Shown here piece by piece: positions 1 to 13,800 of a DNA stretch of 64,000 nucleotides. The position numbers were made by a program, and so were the translations under genes. Source of the DNA: Mytilisepta virgata (lineage: Eukaryota; Mollusca; Bivalvia; Mytilida; Mytilidae); NCBI GenBank assembly GCA_028015205.1, contig CM051511.1, positions 5,704,001 through 5,768,000 of the forward strand. The letters are read 5' to 3'. The first letter of the stretch is position 1. Each line of letters opens with the position of its first letter. The notes under the pieces are model-generated. The model was not told the DNA's origin, did not search any database, and saw only the letters and a program-made list of their open reading frames with translations.

Positions 1-569
1 TTTATAATTCATTTGCATATTGTAATATCAAAGAAATTCAATTGTCATACAAAGCTGAATTGAACTGCAGATTTAATGAAAATGCCATCTGTAACTACAT
101 GTAGTATACATTACTTAAATGTATAATGGTAAATGAAATTACATTTGTTTTCTACTGCAGTAACTAATTTTTAACTACTAAAGAGTTGACTTTGTTGAAC
201 CACATGTTGTGTGCCATACGAGGAGCAGAAACTGTTTATTATTCCAGGTTTTTACCAGAAGTTTGTGTTGTACTTTGTTTTAAGTTTTCAGTGTTTGTGT
301 GCTGTATTCTTGTGATTTTTTATCGATTTGAATTATGTCTTCTGGATTGCTCCTTGTGTATTCTTTTCAATTCTTTTTCCATTTAACAAAACAAATCTGA
401 TATTGGTACATTTCCATAATTTCGTAAATAATTCTTATAAGAACTTTTTTGTAAATAAAAAATATATTTAAATTTTAATTATACTACATAGATACAGAAT
501 GCATCATTATTTAATTTATTGAATTACTGAATTAAATATATATATTTCTGGAAAAAAAGAAAAACTTAC
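1..569. other. AT-rich intron sequence at the left edge
   Basis: This is the start of the intron after exon 570-612. I find no C-type exon on the minus strand here. The plus-strand open frame at 186-386 has a low-complexity hydrophobic translation typical of T-rich non-coding DNA. Confidence 0.5.
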
Positions 570-1802
570 TCTATTGTAATTACTTTAGCCAATTTAACAT
601 GCTGTGTGGTTCCTGCAGAAACAAAGAGAATCAGTAACAGAGACATAGCATTTTAAAACATGTTCAAATACATAATTACTGCATTTAAAACATTTTTCTT
701 ATGAGCAGATTTACCAGATTTCAGTTTGAGTTCCATTGTGAAAGAACTGCAAGTTTCATTTCCAAACTTTTAAACTACATGCATGTATAGTATATGAAAA
801 CATTATCTGATATGTACAGGAACTATAAATAGTTCATGAAGGAATAAGTTTTGAAGCTGTTTGATATACAGTATTAAAGATTTAATCTCATTTTTTGAGC
901 TACTAAAGATGTTTCACACAAAATCAACTTCTACAACTATAAAATTAAATCATTCAAGACATATATATGCTTTGACATGTGATAAAGTCATATTAAACTT
1001 ACCAAACTCAAAGTTAAGATAAGATACATCTATTCCATAGGTTTCTACACCAAGCTTTACTCTGTGTGAGCAGGCATCCAGTAAAATATAGGCATGGAAT
1101 GACCGTCCAATAGGCTTTACCTCTACACAACATTCTACACCAGTACAATAATCTGGAACATGACATGTCAATGGTCCACTGAGGGGTGGAAGTGACAAAT
1201 CCACAGGACAAGCTGAAAAAATGTGATTAAATATTATTAACAAACTATTCAAATAAACAATATTCAAACTCAGACAAAGCAGAACTCTGACTATCTTGAG
1301 CAAATTGATTCCAAGAAATAAATTGAACCAACACCGTGTTGGTTATTTGCTATTTCAATCAGGAAATAGTACAATTGAGGGAAAAAGGAAAATCAAAGTC
1401 ATTAAATCTCAAGAAGAATAAATTGCCTGATGAATTTAGATACAATAAATACAAGTTTGGCAAATGCTGACATTCTGAATCTACTTTATAGACAATTTCT
1501 GACACAAAATTAAAGAACTTGATTATAGTTGCATCTAAACAGGTACCAATCTGTCAGAGCATGTTTTGTGCATTTTATTTCACACATTGTTGAGTAATAG
1601 AAGCTGTATTTAGTAATAAGCCACATACTTTGATTCCAACCATTTACTGCAGGACTGTATGGTGCATGCTTTCTGTTGCATGGTGTTTCTTCCAGGAATT
1701 GAGATATTCCAAGCTCCTCCAACAATAGATCAGCTGCATATCCAGGCAGTTGATCAAGTAAATTCAGACCAAGATTTTGGGTAAAATTTTTCAGTGATAT
1801 TC
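570..1802 (-). CDS. Cysteine-rich unit 8 (D, A, B; C lies off the left edge)
   Basis: Exons are D 1629-1802, A 1003-1212 and B 570-612. D begins [10 protein letters not shown] and ends [10 protein letters not shown] with PCNRK. A carries [16 protein letters not shown] and DAC and ends NFEFG. B is the standard 43 nt exon, ends in phase 2, and has a good donor (GTAAGT). The C exon and any further units or the stop codon must lie beyond position 1. Confidence 0.85.
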
Positions 1803-4800
1803 CTAGTAAATAAAATAAGAAATAACTAGAATTTGATAAATTTTACTAATACCAAGATAATGTTCAACATATGTACACTTTGTTTAATTTCTCTTTATTG
1901 TTTTGTTGGTGCTATTTCACTTTAAGTTGATTTGATTTTGTATCCTAAATGCTAGACTTCAAGCACAACTGAGAAATAAATATTCTGAAATCATATATAG
2001 TGCATTAACATGTTGGACATTTGAATATTTTGTGTCTAATTACATACATGTATATCTATAACAAAATGGCTGATTTTTTCAAATCTACATACTAGCCTAC
2101 AAATTTTTGCAATTTCTGCTTGTCTGTCATGTTTTGGTATTTCATTGAACGCAATTATTTGTTCATTTCAAATGTCATTGGAAAAAATTCTATATAACTG
2201 CATCAAAAACTAAGCTATTTACAAATTTTTTTTTTTACCAATTTACCTGAAAATGAAAATCCACCATCAAGATTACATAGAGGTTTAGGAAGTCTGACTT
2301 CTTCTAAGATTGGAATATTCAAAGCACAATCTCCATGTGCCTCAAAGCAAACACTGATATCTACACTAATCAGAAACTGTTTTTCTCCTTTCAAATCATC
2401 TATTGTATACCTACAATGTCATACAATCACTTGAAAAAAAGATGAAAAATTCATTTATTTGATTAGTGGCCATTTTAATATATTTTTTTTGTACTGAAAA
2501 TACAACTAATAAGTGAAGAATACAATATAATCAATATAAGCAACAGAATAGCATTTTATTTTTATTTTGCTCTTTCTTGAAAACACTTTGATATCCTCAT
2601 TAATTTACAAACATCCAAACTGTAAAGTCGGTTGTGGATGACCTTGAGCTTCACTAGAACTCATATTGAAATTTCTGTAATATAAATACATGTATCTACT
2701 CTGATTTTAATCCTCCAGTACTGCAAACTACACATCAAAATGCTAACAGAGTATCACAAAATAAATCGTAAACATTTATAACATAAGTGAAAATTATAAT
2801 TAATTGGATAAAACTTACCCAACTCTGAACACATCCAACAGATTAAAACTTTCTTTCTTCCCAAATTCATAATTCAAAAGGGATTGGTTAAATGTCAGTT
2901 TTTCAATTCCAGCAGCAAATCTGTAGTTACAGGCATCCAGTATGACAAAGACATTTATAGATTTACTTATTTCCTTAATCTCTACACAGCACTGTATCCC
3001 TGTACAGGAATCAGTCAGATGACAAGTAACAGGTCCATTCAAGGTTGGCAGTTTATATGGTAAAGTTAACTTGCAATCTAAAGATAAACCATAGAGTATA
3101 ATATTATATTAAGGAGTAGATATTACCACAATATCAGTTCATGGAAGTTAAACCTAAGCTGAGGGCTTGTTAATGTTTATCTTTTGTAGAAGTCACTAAT
3201 AAGTAATATCCAAAACAGACAATACATGACATATTGGTTTTTTATGGTTACATTTCTACGTGACGTTTAACAGTATATTTTTTTTTATTTCAGGTGTTTT
3301 CTGGTTTTAGTTGAATTTCTTCAGGATAATTTTGGATTTGTTTTGCAGTGTGGGAATATGATCGACCTTGTCTAGTACTTTTCAGATTTTGTCTTTGTAT
3401 TGTAAGACTCCTTATCTCCCTTATTTTCTACAATTATAAGAGCCATAATAAAGGTTTAAAATAGTGAAATAGTACACTTTCAAACTGTTTTTGTTTGCCT
3501 CTTAAATCTATGTGAAAAATGCATTATAAAATTAAAAACAGCATAAATATGGCATCTCACCATTGCTCCATCCATCTGATGGAGCTGATGCAAAGGGAGG
3601 TAACTGCCTATTACAAGGTGTTTCCAACAGATAAGGAGTGATTCCCAAGGCTTCCATTAGTTGATCAAGTAACAAGCCTTCAACATTGCCAAATATACTG
3701 TTCTCTTTCATAAATTCAGCCAATGAGAAATCTGCAAAATACAAAATATTCACATTTACAATATAATTTTCTACTATACATTTTATGACACGCACATCTA
3801 TTGTCCAAGAATACTTGAAAATCTCAAACTTAGCTTTATATTATAAGATTACAATTCCTGCCATGTTGCTTTCAAGTATTTTTAAAACGTCAATAATGTG
3901 TACTACAAATTAATCTACCTGGTATTTTAAATCCACCTTTCCAATCACAACCCAGTTTTGGCAGTTTGGTATTTTGAAAAACAGGAACAGACACAAGACA
4001 GGCTCCATCATGTTCCAAACACACACTCATGTTCATGTTCAGCATGTACTTCTTTTCACTGCTCAGATCATGGACTGTGAACCTAAATAATGGAAATTTA
4101 AACTAATTGGCAATTCTTTAAAATTTATTTAGTTATAACATTTAAGTCAGATATAATTGATTCATACATTTACTATTAAGCATCTAAATCATAAATTGGA
4201 GATAAACATCATTTATATTGTTAAGGAGAATGTTAAACATGTGCATTATGATGTTTTTTTCTTCTTCATTTTCTGAATAATCCATTTATGAAATGAAGAT
4301 TTCTGTATGAAGTTTACATACTGTAAATCTTAAATTCTCTTATAATACATGTGAACCATAAAAAACTAGATTCTCAGAGGGCTGAGCCTGTATCGCTCAC
4401 CTGGCAGAAACAAGAATTGCCCATGGCGACCAGCGACCATGTTTGTCGCATGATTTGGACAAAATAATAAAACTTTGTAAAAATCCTCCCACAGATGCTT
4501 CTTGTGAAGTTTTGCTTCATTTGGCAAAGCGGTTTCAGAGAAGAAGATTTCTTTATATCAGCATATCAGAAACAAGAATTGCCCATGGCAGCCATGCTTG
4601 TCGTCCAATCATGATAAAAAAATTCATTTCATAAAAGACTTTCCATAGATGCTTCCTGTTAAGTTTGGCTGACAGTTTTGACCAAGTTGTTCAGAATTTT
4701 TTTTTAAATAAACCAATGAGAAACAAGAATTGCCCATGACAGTTATGTTTGTTGCCCAATCGGGACGAATGACGAAATGTTGTAAAGTACCTCCCATACA

Positions 4801-7800
4801 TGTTTCCTGTCAACTTTTGTTCCATTTGGCAAAGCGACTTCTGAGGAGAAGATTGTTTTATATCAGCCAATCAAAAAAAAAGGAACTGACCTTGGAGTCC
4901 ATATTTGTAGTCCGATCGTGACAAAATGAGGATATTTTATAAAGGACCTCTCATATATGCTTCTTGTCAAGTTTCGTTCCATTTGGCCCAATGATTTTTC
5001 AGATTTTTTTATATCAGCCAATTAGAAACATGAACTGCCCATGGAGGCCATATTTGTAGTCCGATTGGGACAAAATGAGGAGACTTTGTACAGAACCTCC
5101 CATACATGCTTCCTATGAGGTTTCATTCTATTTGGAAAAGCAGTTCCAGAAAAAAAAAATTTTAATCAACCAATGAGAAACAAGAATTGCCCGATCAGGA
5201 CGAAATGAGTAAAATTTGTAAACAACCTACCATATATGCTTCCTGTCAAGTTTAGTTCCATTTGGCCAAGCAATTTCAGAGGGGAAGATTTTTTTATATC
5301 AGCCAATCAGAAACAAGAATTGCCCATGGTGGCCATATTTGTAGTCCGATTGGGACAAAATGAGGAAACTTTATAAAGGACCTCCCATATATGCTTCCTA
5401 TCAACTTTTGTTCCATTTGGCAGAGCAGTTTCAGAGGAGAAGATTTTTGAAACTCAGCCAATCAAAATCAATAATTGCCCATGGTGGCCATGTTTTTTGT
5501 CCGATCGGGGCAAAAAGAGCAAAACTTATTAAAGACCTTACATAGATGCTTCCTGCCAAATTTAATTTTATTTGGCCTAGTGGTTTCAGAGGAGAAGATT
5601 AAAATCTGAAAAGTTAACGGATGACGGATGGACGCCAAGTGATGACATAAGCTCAGATGGCCTTTGGCCAGGTGAGCTAAAAAAGAAACTGCAAATGGAA
5701 ATTGTTTTTTCACAATAATCTTTCTTAAAGACCAAACCAACTATTGTTTATACGCACATCTCAGCGCATAAGTATTGTTCCATAAGACGTCTATGACGTT
5801 GATAGAAAATCCGCGAAACGTCGAAAAATCCGTGAAACGGTGTTTCACATTCGCGTTATTTTTGAAAAGCTAAAATGGCGTCACGCTTGATAGCTAAAGA
5901 TGAGTGACAAATATTAGATTATGGAGTAAATAGTGTATGATACAATACCCCCAATGGATTCGTGATTTTATTCGTTTTCTTTACACTATACCATACTGAT
6001 GCCCATAAATCGTTTTATCTGTATGAAAGTCCCTGTCGCCACAAAATTTCCACACGGAACTTTTTGCTTCGGCTTATTGTTCCTTGAAACAATTTGTGCC
6101 GTCACCTATAAATTTTTGCCAACCGAATTCACAAATACCCAAACTCAATATTCTATATGTAGCTGGTCAACTTGTAATGCCCTTTTCAATGTCTTCAGGA
6201 TTTTACTAAGCCAGATTTAATTCAGAGTTTAAAAATTGTACAGAAACCTACATTTGATACACTTTAATCTTTCTGCTCTTTGAAGAGAGAGAGAAATGCA
6301 TGTACGATGAATTGCCTATTAATTCTAATTGTTTGATTGCTGTGACTTTCTAGTTAACACTTGAATGATTGCAAATTAAAGTTTGGCTTTAGAACTGGAA
6401 AATTCGAATCAAAATTCGAAATATAACCCGAACTCGACTTTTAACTGGAACTCATTAACTGAGGCACGAACTCGAACTCTTAGGTTAGTGTTGAAGCATC
6501 TACAAATGATAAGCGCAGCAACAAGATCAAAAATATTTTACCATATCATTCCAACCAATAATAAAATTGGTTTGAACGAGGCTTACACTATGTACATCGC
6601 CGGCGACACGGTGACTTGAAGGGAAAGTTCTTTTTTGCTTATTGTGACGTCATGTTTATTGAGAAAACAAAACTAAGCTTGGCGTAGCTGAATATGTCAT
6701 TTTTTCGACGTTAAATCCGTTTTATTTTTCTTATGAAGTCGGTGACCTATTATTTTTTTTGTCTTATTCTGACAACAATGAATAACTAAACACAGTATAA
6801 AAATTTAAGAAAAAAATCAATTACAGATTTTTCAAAATTCAATAGCATATGCAGTAAAAATTGGCCCAAATTTGCGCGGGAAAGACCTTTAGAGCAGAAT
6901 ACGTGGTCATTGCATTATGGGAAACCGTTTTCTTTGTTACAATAAAAAAATATATATATTCTGGAAGCTAACACAAAAGTCCGTATAAAAATTCGACTTT
7001 CACGACGGAAATGGCATCATTCGAAAAATATGCCGTAAATTTAGCATCTGGCTGAGTGTAAGCATTTTTGGCGGTACTATAGCAACGAAACGAATTCGGT
7101 GACCTATCTTTTTTATTTGCTAATATCGTTAAAAAAAACACCAAGAACGAATATGTTGAGTTTCAAGAAAAAATCAATTACAGAAATGATTAGTTGGTTT
7201 GGTCTTTAATAGCTTAATTTCATGTAGAGATTCCATGTCAATATGGCCTAGCAGATATTTGGCAGTTTCTATAGCAGCATAAAAACACAAAGACAATATA
7301 CATGTACATTGTATGAATCAACCAATGCCATTTACATGTAGGAAGACTTACTCTAATCTGACAATATTCAGTAGGGTGAAGACTTCTTTTTTACCTGAAA
7401 TCAGACACATTATACATGTAATACGAAGAGTTTTGACAGCAATAATTCAGATAGCTTAGTAAAGCTATATAAACGTAAGATCTGTGGGAACTTTAAATAG
7501 CAATACATTTTTGACTGTATATACCACCATCTGCTTTAAACATTCAGAAATGTTTCTTATACCTTACTTCCTATTTAATTTCACAAACAATCTGCCTGAT
7601 TGTTTTGCTAATAAATGTGAACTACATGTATTTGATGTAATGACCATTGCAGTAATTACAATATATACTTAAATCATATTAATTAACTTTAAAATCATTG
7701 TTGACAATTTTATGTTCCCTATATTAAATGCAAAGATCAATTTTCAAATTGACAATAAATATACCAGAAGTGTTGGGTAACATTACTAACTTACAAAACA

Positions 7801-10800
7801 AAACATACCTAAAAATGTGTTTAAATATTTACCCCATTCATAATTAGAGAGTGATACATTGAAACTTCTCTTCTCAATACCAACACTGAGTTTCCAGTTA
7901 CAGGCATCCATTAAGGCATAAGTATTGAATGACTTTCCAATCTTCCCGACCTCTATACAACAGTTGATTCCTGTACAGTAATCTGGTATATAACAACTCA
8001 CTGAACTGTGGATCTTTGGTAGGGTCATGTTCAGAGGGCAGTCTGAAAATAAAATCAACAATAATTTTTATAAAAATGTTATTTTCTGTATATTAAGAAA
8101 GGTTTAATCATAAATGTTGTTTACATACACATTTATAGTTTGTAGTCTCAATAAGGGTTTCTGAAACGTCTGCTTATCTGGGACATGATAATAATTTTGA
8201 AATTAGAATAGGGTGGGACTGAGTAGTGATTAAAAAATAATAACCTTTAGAATTCCATCCATTAACAGCTGCAGCATAAACTCCTGTATATCTATCACAC
8301 TGGTCTTCATTCATAAAGGGAGACAATCCAAGCTCATCCAGAAGTCTGTTGGCTAAAGCTGTTGACAGACTTTGTCCTAACTGTAATCCTTTGTCCTTCA
8401 TCCATTCTGATAGTGATACATCTGATATAAAACACAAAAATGGTCATTCATATCTCGACATATATATGATATCTTACACTTAAGACAATCCCCCCCCCCC
8501 CAAATAAAAAATAAAAACATGTTCAAGAATATAAATGGGAATGGTGAGTTGTTAAAAGGGGCATAGAAAGACTAAAACATACAAACGACAAATCTTGAAC
8601 AAAACCAAATGCAAAATAATAACAAAACAAAAAAGTTAAAATTTAAAATTGCCCAAGGTTTCAGCCAATATGGCCTTGTTCATGAGCAGGAAGAAAAAAA
8701 AACGATTGAGTTCGTACATAAAAAGCAAACAATAAGAAATTTTATTTTACATTCAAGTTTATAAGGTAGATGGAATGCAAAACATTCACTTTTTTGTAAA
8801 ATTAATTATCCTCGTCCATAAATTTATCAAACTCTTTAACATTCTCTGTTAATTCTTAATAGATGATTTTCCCACCCAAGAAAAAAGAAGGAAATGCTAT
8901 ACCAGAAGCCATATTGCTATGTATAATAACAAAACCATTATGGACAAATTGCAAAAAGCGGAAATCTGCTAAAAAAACAGGAATAAATAATCCCTGATTC
9001 TTAATAAATCCCACATCAATTGAGAACAATCTTAACCTTGATATATTCTGAACTGATAACACATGGACCCAAACAATTTAATTTCTGACATGAAATCATT
9101 TGTTACAAAAATATTACAAACTTGAATTCATTTTGGATAACTTATGGTTGGTTCAGGGACAATTCAGTGATGGCCTTGTGGTGTGGGTTGTTGTTGAAGG
9201 CAATAGCCACACAACAATCCAATGATGTAATCATTTTTTTATCTGCATTCAACAGGATGTTGTCTCAATGATGCTTTCTTCATATTAATTTCAACAAAAT
9301 AACATCTTCCTGGTTCATACTACCTGTAATACTGAAGTTCATGTTCATGTCACATAATGGTTGTGGAATTAATTGTTTTGTGAACAAAGGAAGTGTTGGA
9401 TCACATTTATCCTTTTCCAGACAAACACTGAATTCCAGGTCAACAATGAACTTTTTCTGTTCTGACAATTTGTTTATTTTGTATCTAAAATAAATAAATA
9501 ATGAACAACATAAATCTATAAATAAATGTTCCAATATAATATTTGTGCTGTTTGACAAAAAAATTCATTTGCAGTATTACTGTATGATTCATTGAAATGT
9601 CACATGTAGTAATTATTGATAAATGGTATATTTGAGAAATAATTCACGGTGGCGTCAAAATATCCTGATTTTACCACGGATAGGCCATTTATGCCAAATA
9701 TTTTGCCACAAGCGAAAGCGAGTGGTAAAATAATGGCTTAAATACCCTACCCATGGTAAAATCAGGATATTTTCAAGCTACTGTGAATTATTTCCATTCT
9801 AATTTAACAGTTTCTATGAAATTTTGAAATTACGCAATATAGGTATTCAGACACAAAGACGCCATTACACAACGCAAGTTATACTATGACGTTAACACTT
9901 GTGGGAAACTTTACTATGACGTTGCCAAACAAGTGGTGACGTTGGAACCAATACATCCATGTTTTACTATGGATGTAGACCGAAAGCATTTGAAGCAGGT
10001 CATATTTGAATGTTATTCTAGAATGAGCTGTTGAAGCAGGTCATATTTGAATGTTATTCTAGAATGAGCTGTTGAAGCAGGTCATATTTGAATGTTATTC
10101 TAGAATGATCTGTTGAAGCAGGTCATATTTGAATGTTATTCTAGAATGATCTGTTGAAGCAGGTCATATTTGAATGTTATTCTAGAATGAGCTGTTGAAG
10201 CAGGTCATATTTGAATGTTATTCTAGAATTAGCTGTAAGTTGTTGGCTTTTGTCTCATTCTTGAAAGCCTTCGGTAATGTTTTATATGAAAAACAGCAGT
10301 GTTATTCACTTGATTTTTGTACTATTCCAGTATAACATAGGAAGGTTTCTAATACATGTTTACCAAAAGTCTATTTAAAAAAAATTGTCTCTCTTAAGAC
10401 AACACTGCAGAAAATAGTCTTACACCTCAATACAAGTGATATCTAACAGTTCAGAATTGACAATCACACTGTTCAATCGTAAAAATGCTGAATTATGAAA
10501 CCACACTTCCTAAATTCATGAAGTTCTTTGACATTTTATTATTTTTAGATTACACCCTAACAGAGAAAAATTTTCACCTTCTATTATTTTTTATTCTGCA
10601 TATACATTATATGGAACTTTCAACACAAATTTTTTCCACAATGGCATTTACATGAATAAGAAATATATGTATTTACTTTATTCTGATAACTTCCTGTAGT
10701 CTCTCCTCCTTTTCTTCACCTGTAAATAAAACAAGAATTAAACTTTTGTTTCACTTTGGAAATAGGTCTTACTGCTTTTGATCAGAAATATACTTTTAAC

Positions 10801-13800
10801 TATGATCTGGCAATTATTTCCACATTGTGAAAAGTTCAACTACTCTCATTACATGATTAATATGGCTAACATGGGATGATATTGTTCTTGCTTGATCTTA
10901 TGTTTGCTATGTGTATGTATGTAGAGATATTGCACAAGTTATAAAAGGAATTTTTTACTTTTAGAAAAATATATTCAAGAAGGTATATCTATTAAAAAAT
11001 CAAAATAAAGATTGTTATTCAATACAAATGAAAATGTTATTTAACATCCAGATTATTATGATAATGTTGCAAACAAAATGTGTGAAAGATAACTTTCAAT
11101 TTCACTGGGTGATTTATCGGATTTGATTTCAGTCAGAAATCCAGGTATTTCACCACACACAATGTAATAATACGTAATAATGCATGAAATTTTCAGTTAA
11201 AATATCTGTGACTTTCAAGGTTTATTCTGAAAATAAATCAGAGTAAATGACTTACCCCAATTATAATGGAAGAAAGGTAGTTCAAATGTGAATGTCTCTA
11301 TTCCTCCTTTGATGACATAATTACAGGTATCAATATACAGGTAAATATTGAGTGACAAACCCAGGTAGGCAAAGTCAAAACAACAATCTATCCCTGTACA
11401 GTAGTCTGGTACGTAACAAGATAGGGGTGCTGGAAGGTCTGGTAATGACAGCTGTTTGGGGCATTCTACAATAAAGGTTTTACATGATTCCATCAATTAC
11501 AAATATGTCATCCAAATTTGTGAAAAATTCCCTTCTTCCGAAGTGGACTGCAGTGAGCATCAATTGATATCTTGAATCCATAAACATTTTCAAAAGAATC
11601 GTCCACTACAATGTTTTCATAGCAATAATGTTTTCCTGGACTGAACTATTCATACTAGGTAAACCTGTCTTAGATGGGCTGTGTCATATGAAAAAATACA
11701 CTCAAAAGTTTAAGAACAAAGAGAATCAACCCATACTTCCTACTGCTGATGAACAGATATACATGGTTTCCAAACAATGAGAAAGAAATTTTTTTTCCAT
11801 AATAGAGCAGATACATACATAATTTCTTGATCAAATAAATTAAAATATATACCACTCTTCCATCCTTTGACAGCCGGAGAATATTTATCAGAATTCCGAT
11901 CACATTGTGGCTTCTTCAGTAAGACATCTAGACCAAGCTGTTGTAGTAGAATTTTGACAAACTTTCCTTCCAACTGTCCAGCAATTTCTGCTCCAACCTG
12001 GCTAGCCCAATCAGTTAATGAAAAATCTGTGCAGAAAATATGATTATGTATACTTTTTCTTTCATCTTATTTACAACTTGTAAATTCTAAAATTATTTTT
12101 ATCCAAAAAATGAACAAAGGGGACAAGTCCTTGAGCATTTCTTTAAATATTCTAATATTCATTTTTTTTATTTGATTGTAATGGTCTATCAAATATTGTT
12201 TCTTATTGTCTGAAAAAATCAATTAAGTAAAAACAGTTACAATAAAGCTTCAATACATTTGATTTCATATCTGTAAAAGTGACGTTAATTTTAGTATATT
12301 AAAATCTAACATATGATAAGAAATCAGGTAGTACATACTTTTGAGACTCATTGTCGCTTCCATGTCACACATAATTTGAGGTACTTCAGTTGACTGGAAT
12401 ACTGGTTCATCTATCTCACAAGGTTTTCCTTCCTCTAGACATGTTTTAACAACAAGGTCTATCACAAACTTCTTCTGTTCTGGTGGTTTCTTAATTGAAA
12501 ATCTGTATTCAAAATACAAGTATTCATTTCATATAATGGCAAGCTGAATTTGATCTTGAATATTAAAAAATATTTAAAAATTCATATTGTTTAGAAGTAA
12601 CTTGCTCATATGATGAAGATGTAAATTTTTTTATACCAATTTTGATGCACCATTTCATCGATTTATGAGTCATCAGTTGTGTCCAGGGCCAAAAATAATC
12701 CAAAAACTTGAACAGCAAATTACCAAATGCCAAACTGAACAAAAGCATCTAACGACAGAACTATGCACAAGGGAGATGCTCCTTAGTCCTAACATAATTT
12801 AACATTTTTGCACCAGTTAATTTTATAGAAATAAATACGTTACCATCACAAATTTAGATAACAGGTACAAGCGGCTTACATGAACCGGAAACCAGACAAA
12901 AGAAAACTGATAACCTCTGACGCACCTGCGCGCCAAATCTACATCTTTTTTCCGGTTTCCCTTGCGGCAGCACGTGAATACACAGGAGAGAGATTTTTTT
13001 TTCCAACTTTTGGAAACTAGACAATTAACATAAGTATATAAAAGTCAGGTAATATTTAACCATGGACAATAATGAGGATTTTGATTATGAAAGCCATGAT
13101 AATGATTTAAATGGTGAGTTGTTAAGCCAGTTAACATACACCAGCTCTTTGGATGTTTTGTGGGGAAGGGAAGGACAGGCCATACCTTCCTCCAATTCTG
13201 CTTTCCCTGGGTCAGTAGAGTGTTTCGGAGAGGTTCCCAGACAGGAGTTTTCTCCTTTTGTCACCAGCCATGTGCCTTCCTCTTCTGTACCTGGGACTTC
13301 TCAGGCTAGGTTCATCCGCCCACCTCCCAGAACCACGCATACATTAGGTAGGCCTGTGGAAACAACGCTTGTTTCTACTTGTTCAGGGGTCAGAAGTTCC
13401 ACCTTTGCCAGGTCTAGGTGGCCTACACCTTTTGCCTACCCCAATCCTTCCACTATGCCTCCTTTCTGGCCTGGGATGTATTATCCTCCCTACAGTCAGC
13501 CTAGTCAACCTACTGCACTAGATGTTTCTTTGTCAGAGTCCATTAAGAAACTCACAACCTCCTTAACTTCTTTTCAGGCTACAGTTAAGACAGAGTTTAA
13601 GAAGGTAGGTGACAGGCTTAAGCGTGTGGAGGACAGGTCTAGTGGAAATAGTGATGTAGGTGGTAATCTTCCTTCCAGTGCTTCTGGTATGGAGATTGAG
13701 GATGATTCTATTTCCATTGCTCCTAGGAGTCAGGAAGAAAATTTTTCTGAGGTTGATGAGGAGGTTAGTTCACCAGTACGTTCGAGGCCCTGTGCTTCGG

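Noticed and set aside
4443..5545. Short plus-strand open frames in the 4.4-5.7 kb repeats
   Set aside because: They are translations of the tandem core unit in several frames, repeated with the unit, and carry no domain.
5999..6619. Open frames of 73 and 78 codons inside the TTAA-flanked element as a transposase remnant
   Set aside because: No DDE/D signature or similarity between them is visible, and they are no longer than expected by chance in such DNA.
9992..10232. CRISPR-like array (41 bp repeats)
   Set aside because: There are no spacers, since the repeats are head to tail, and the genome is eukaryotic.
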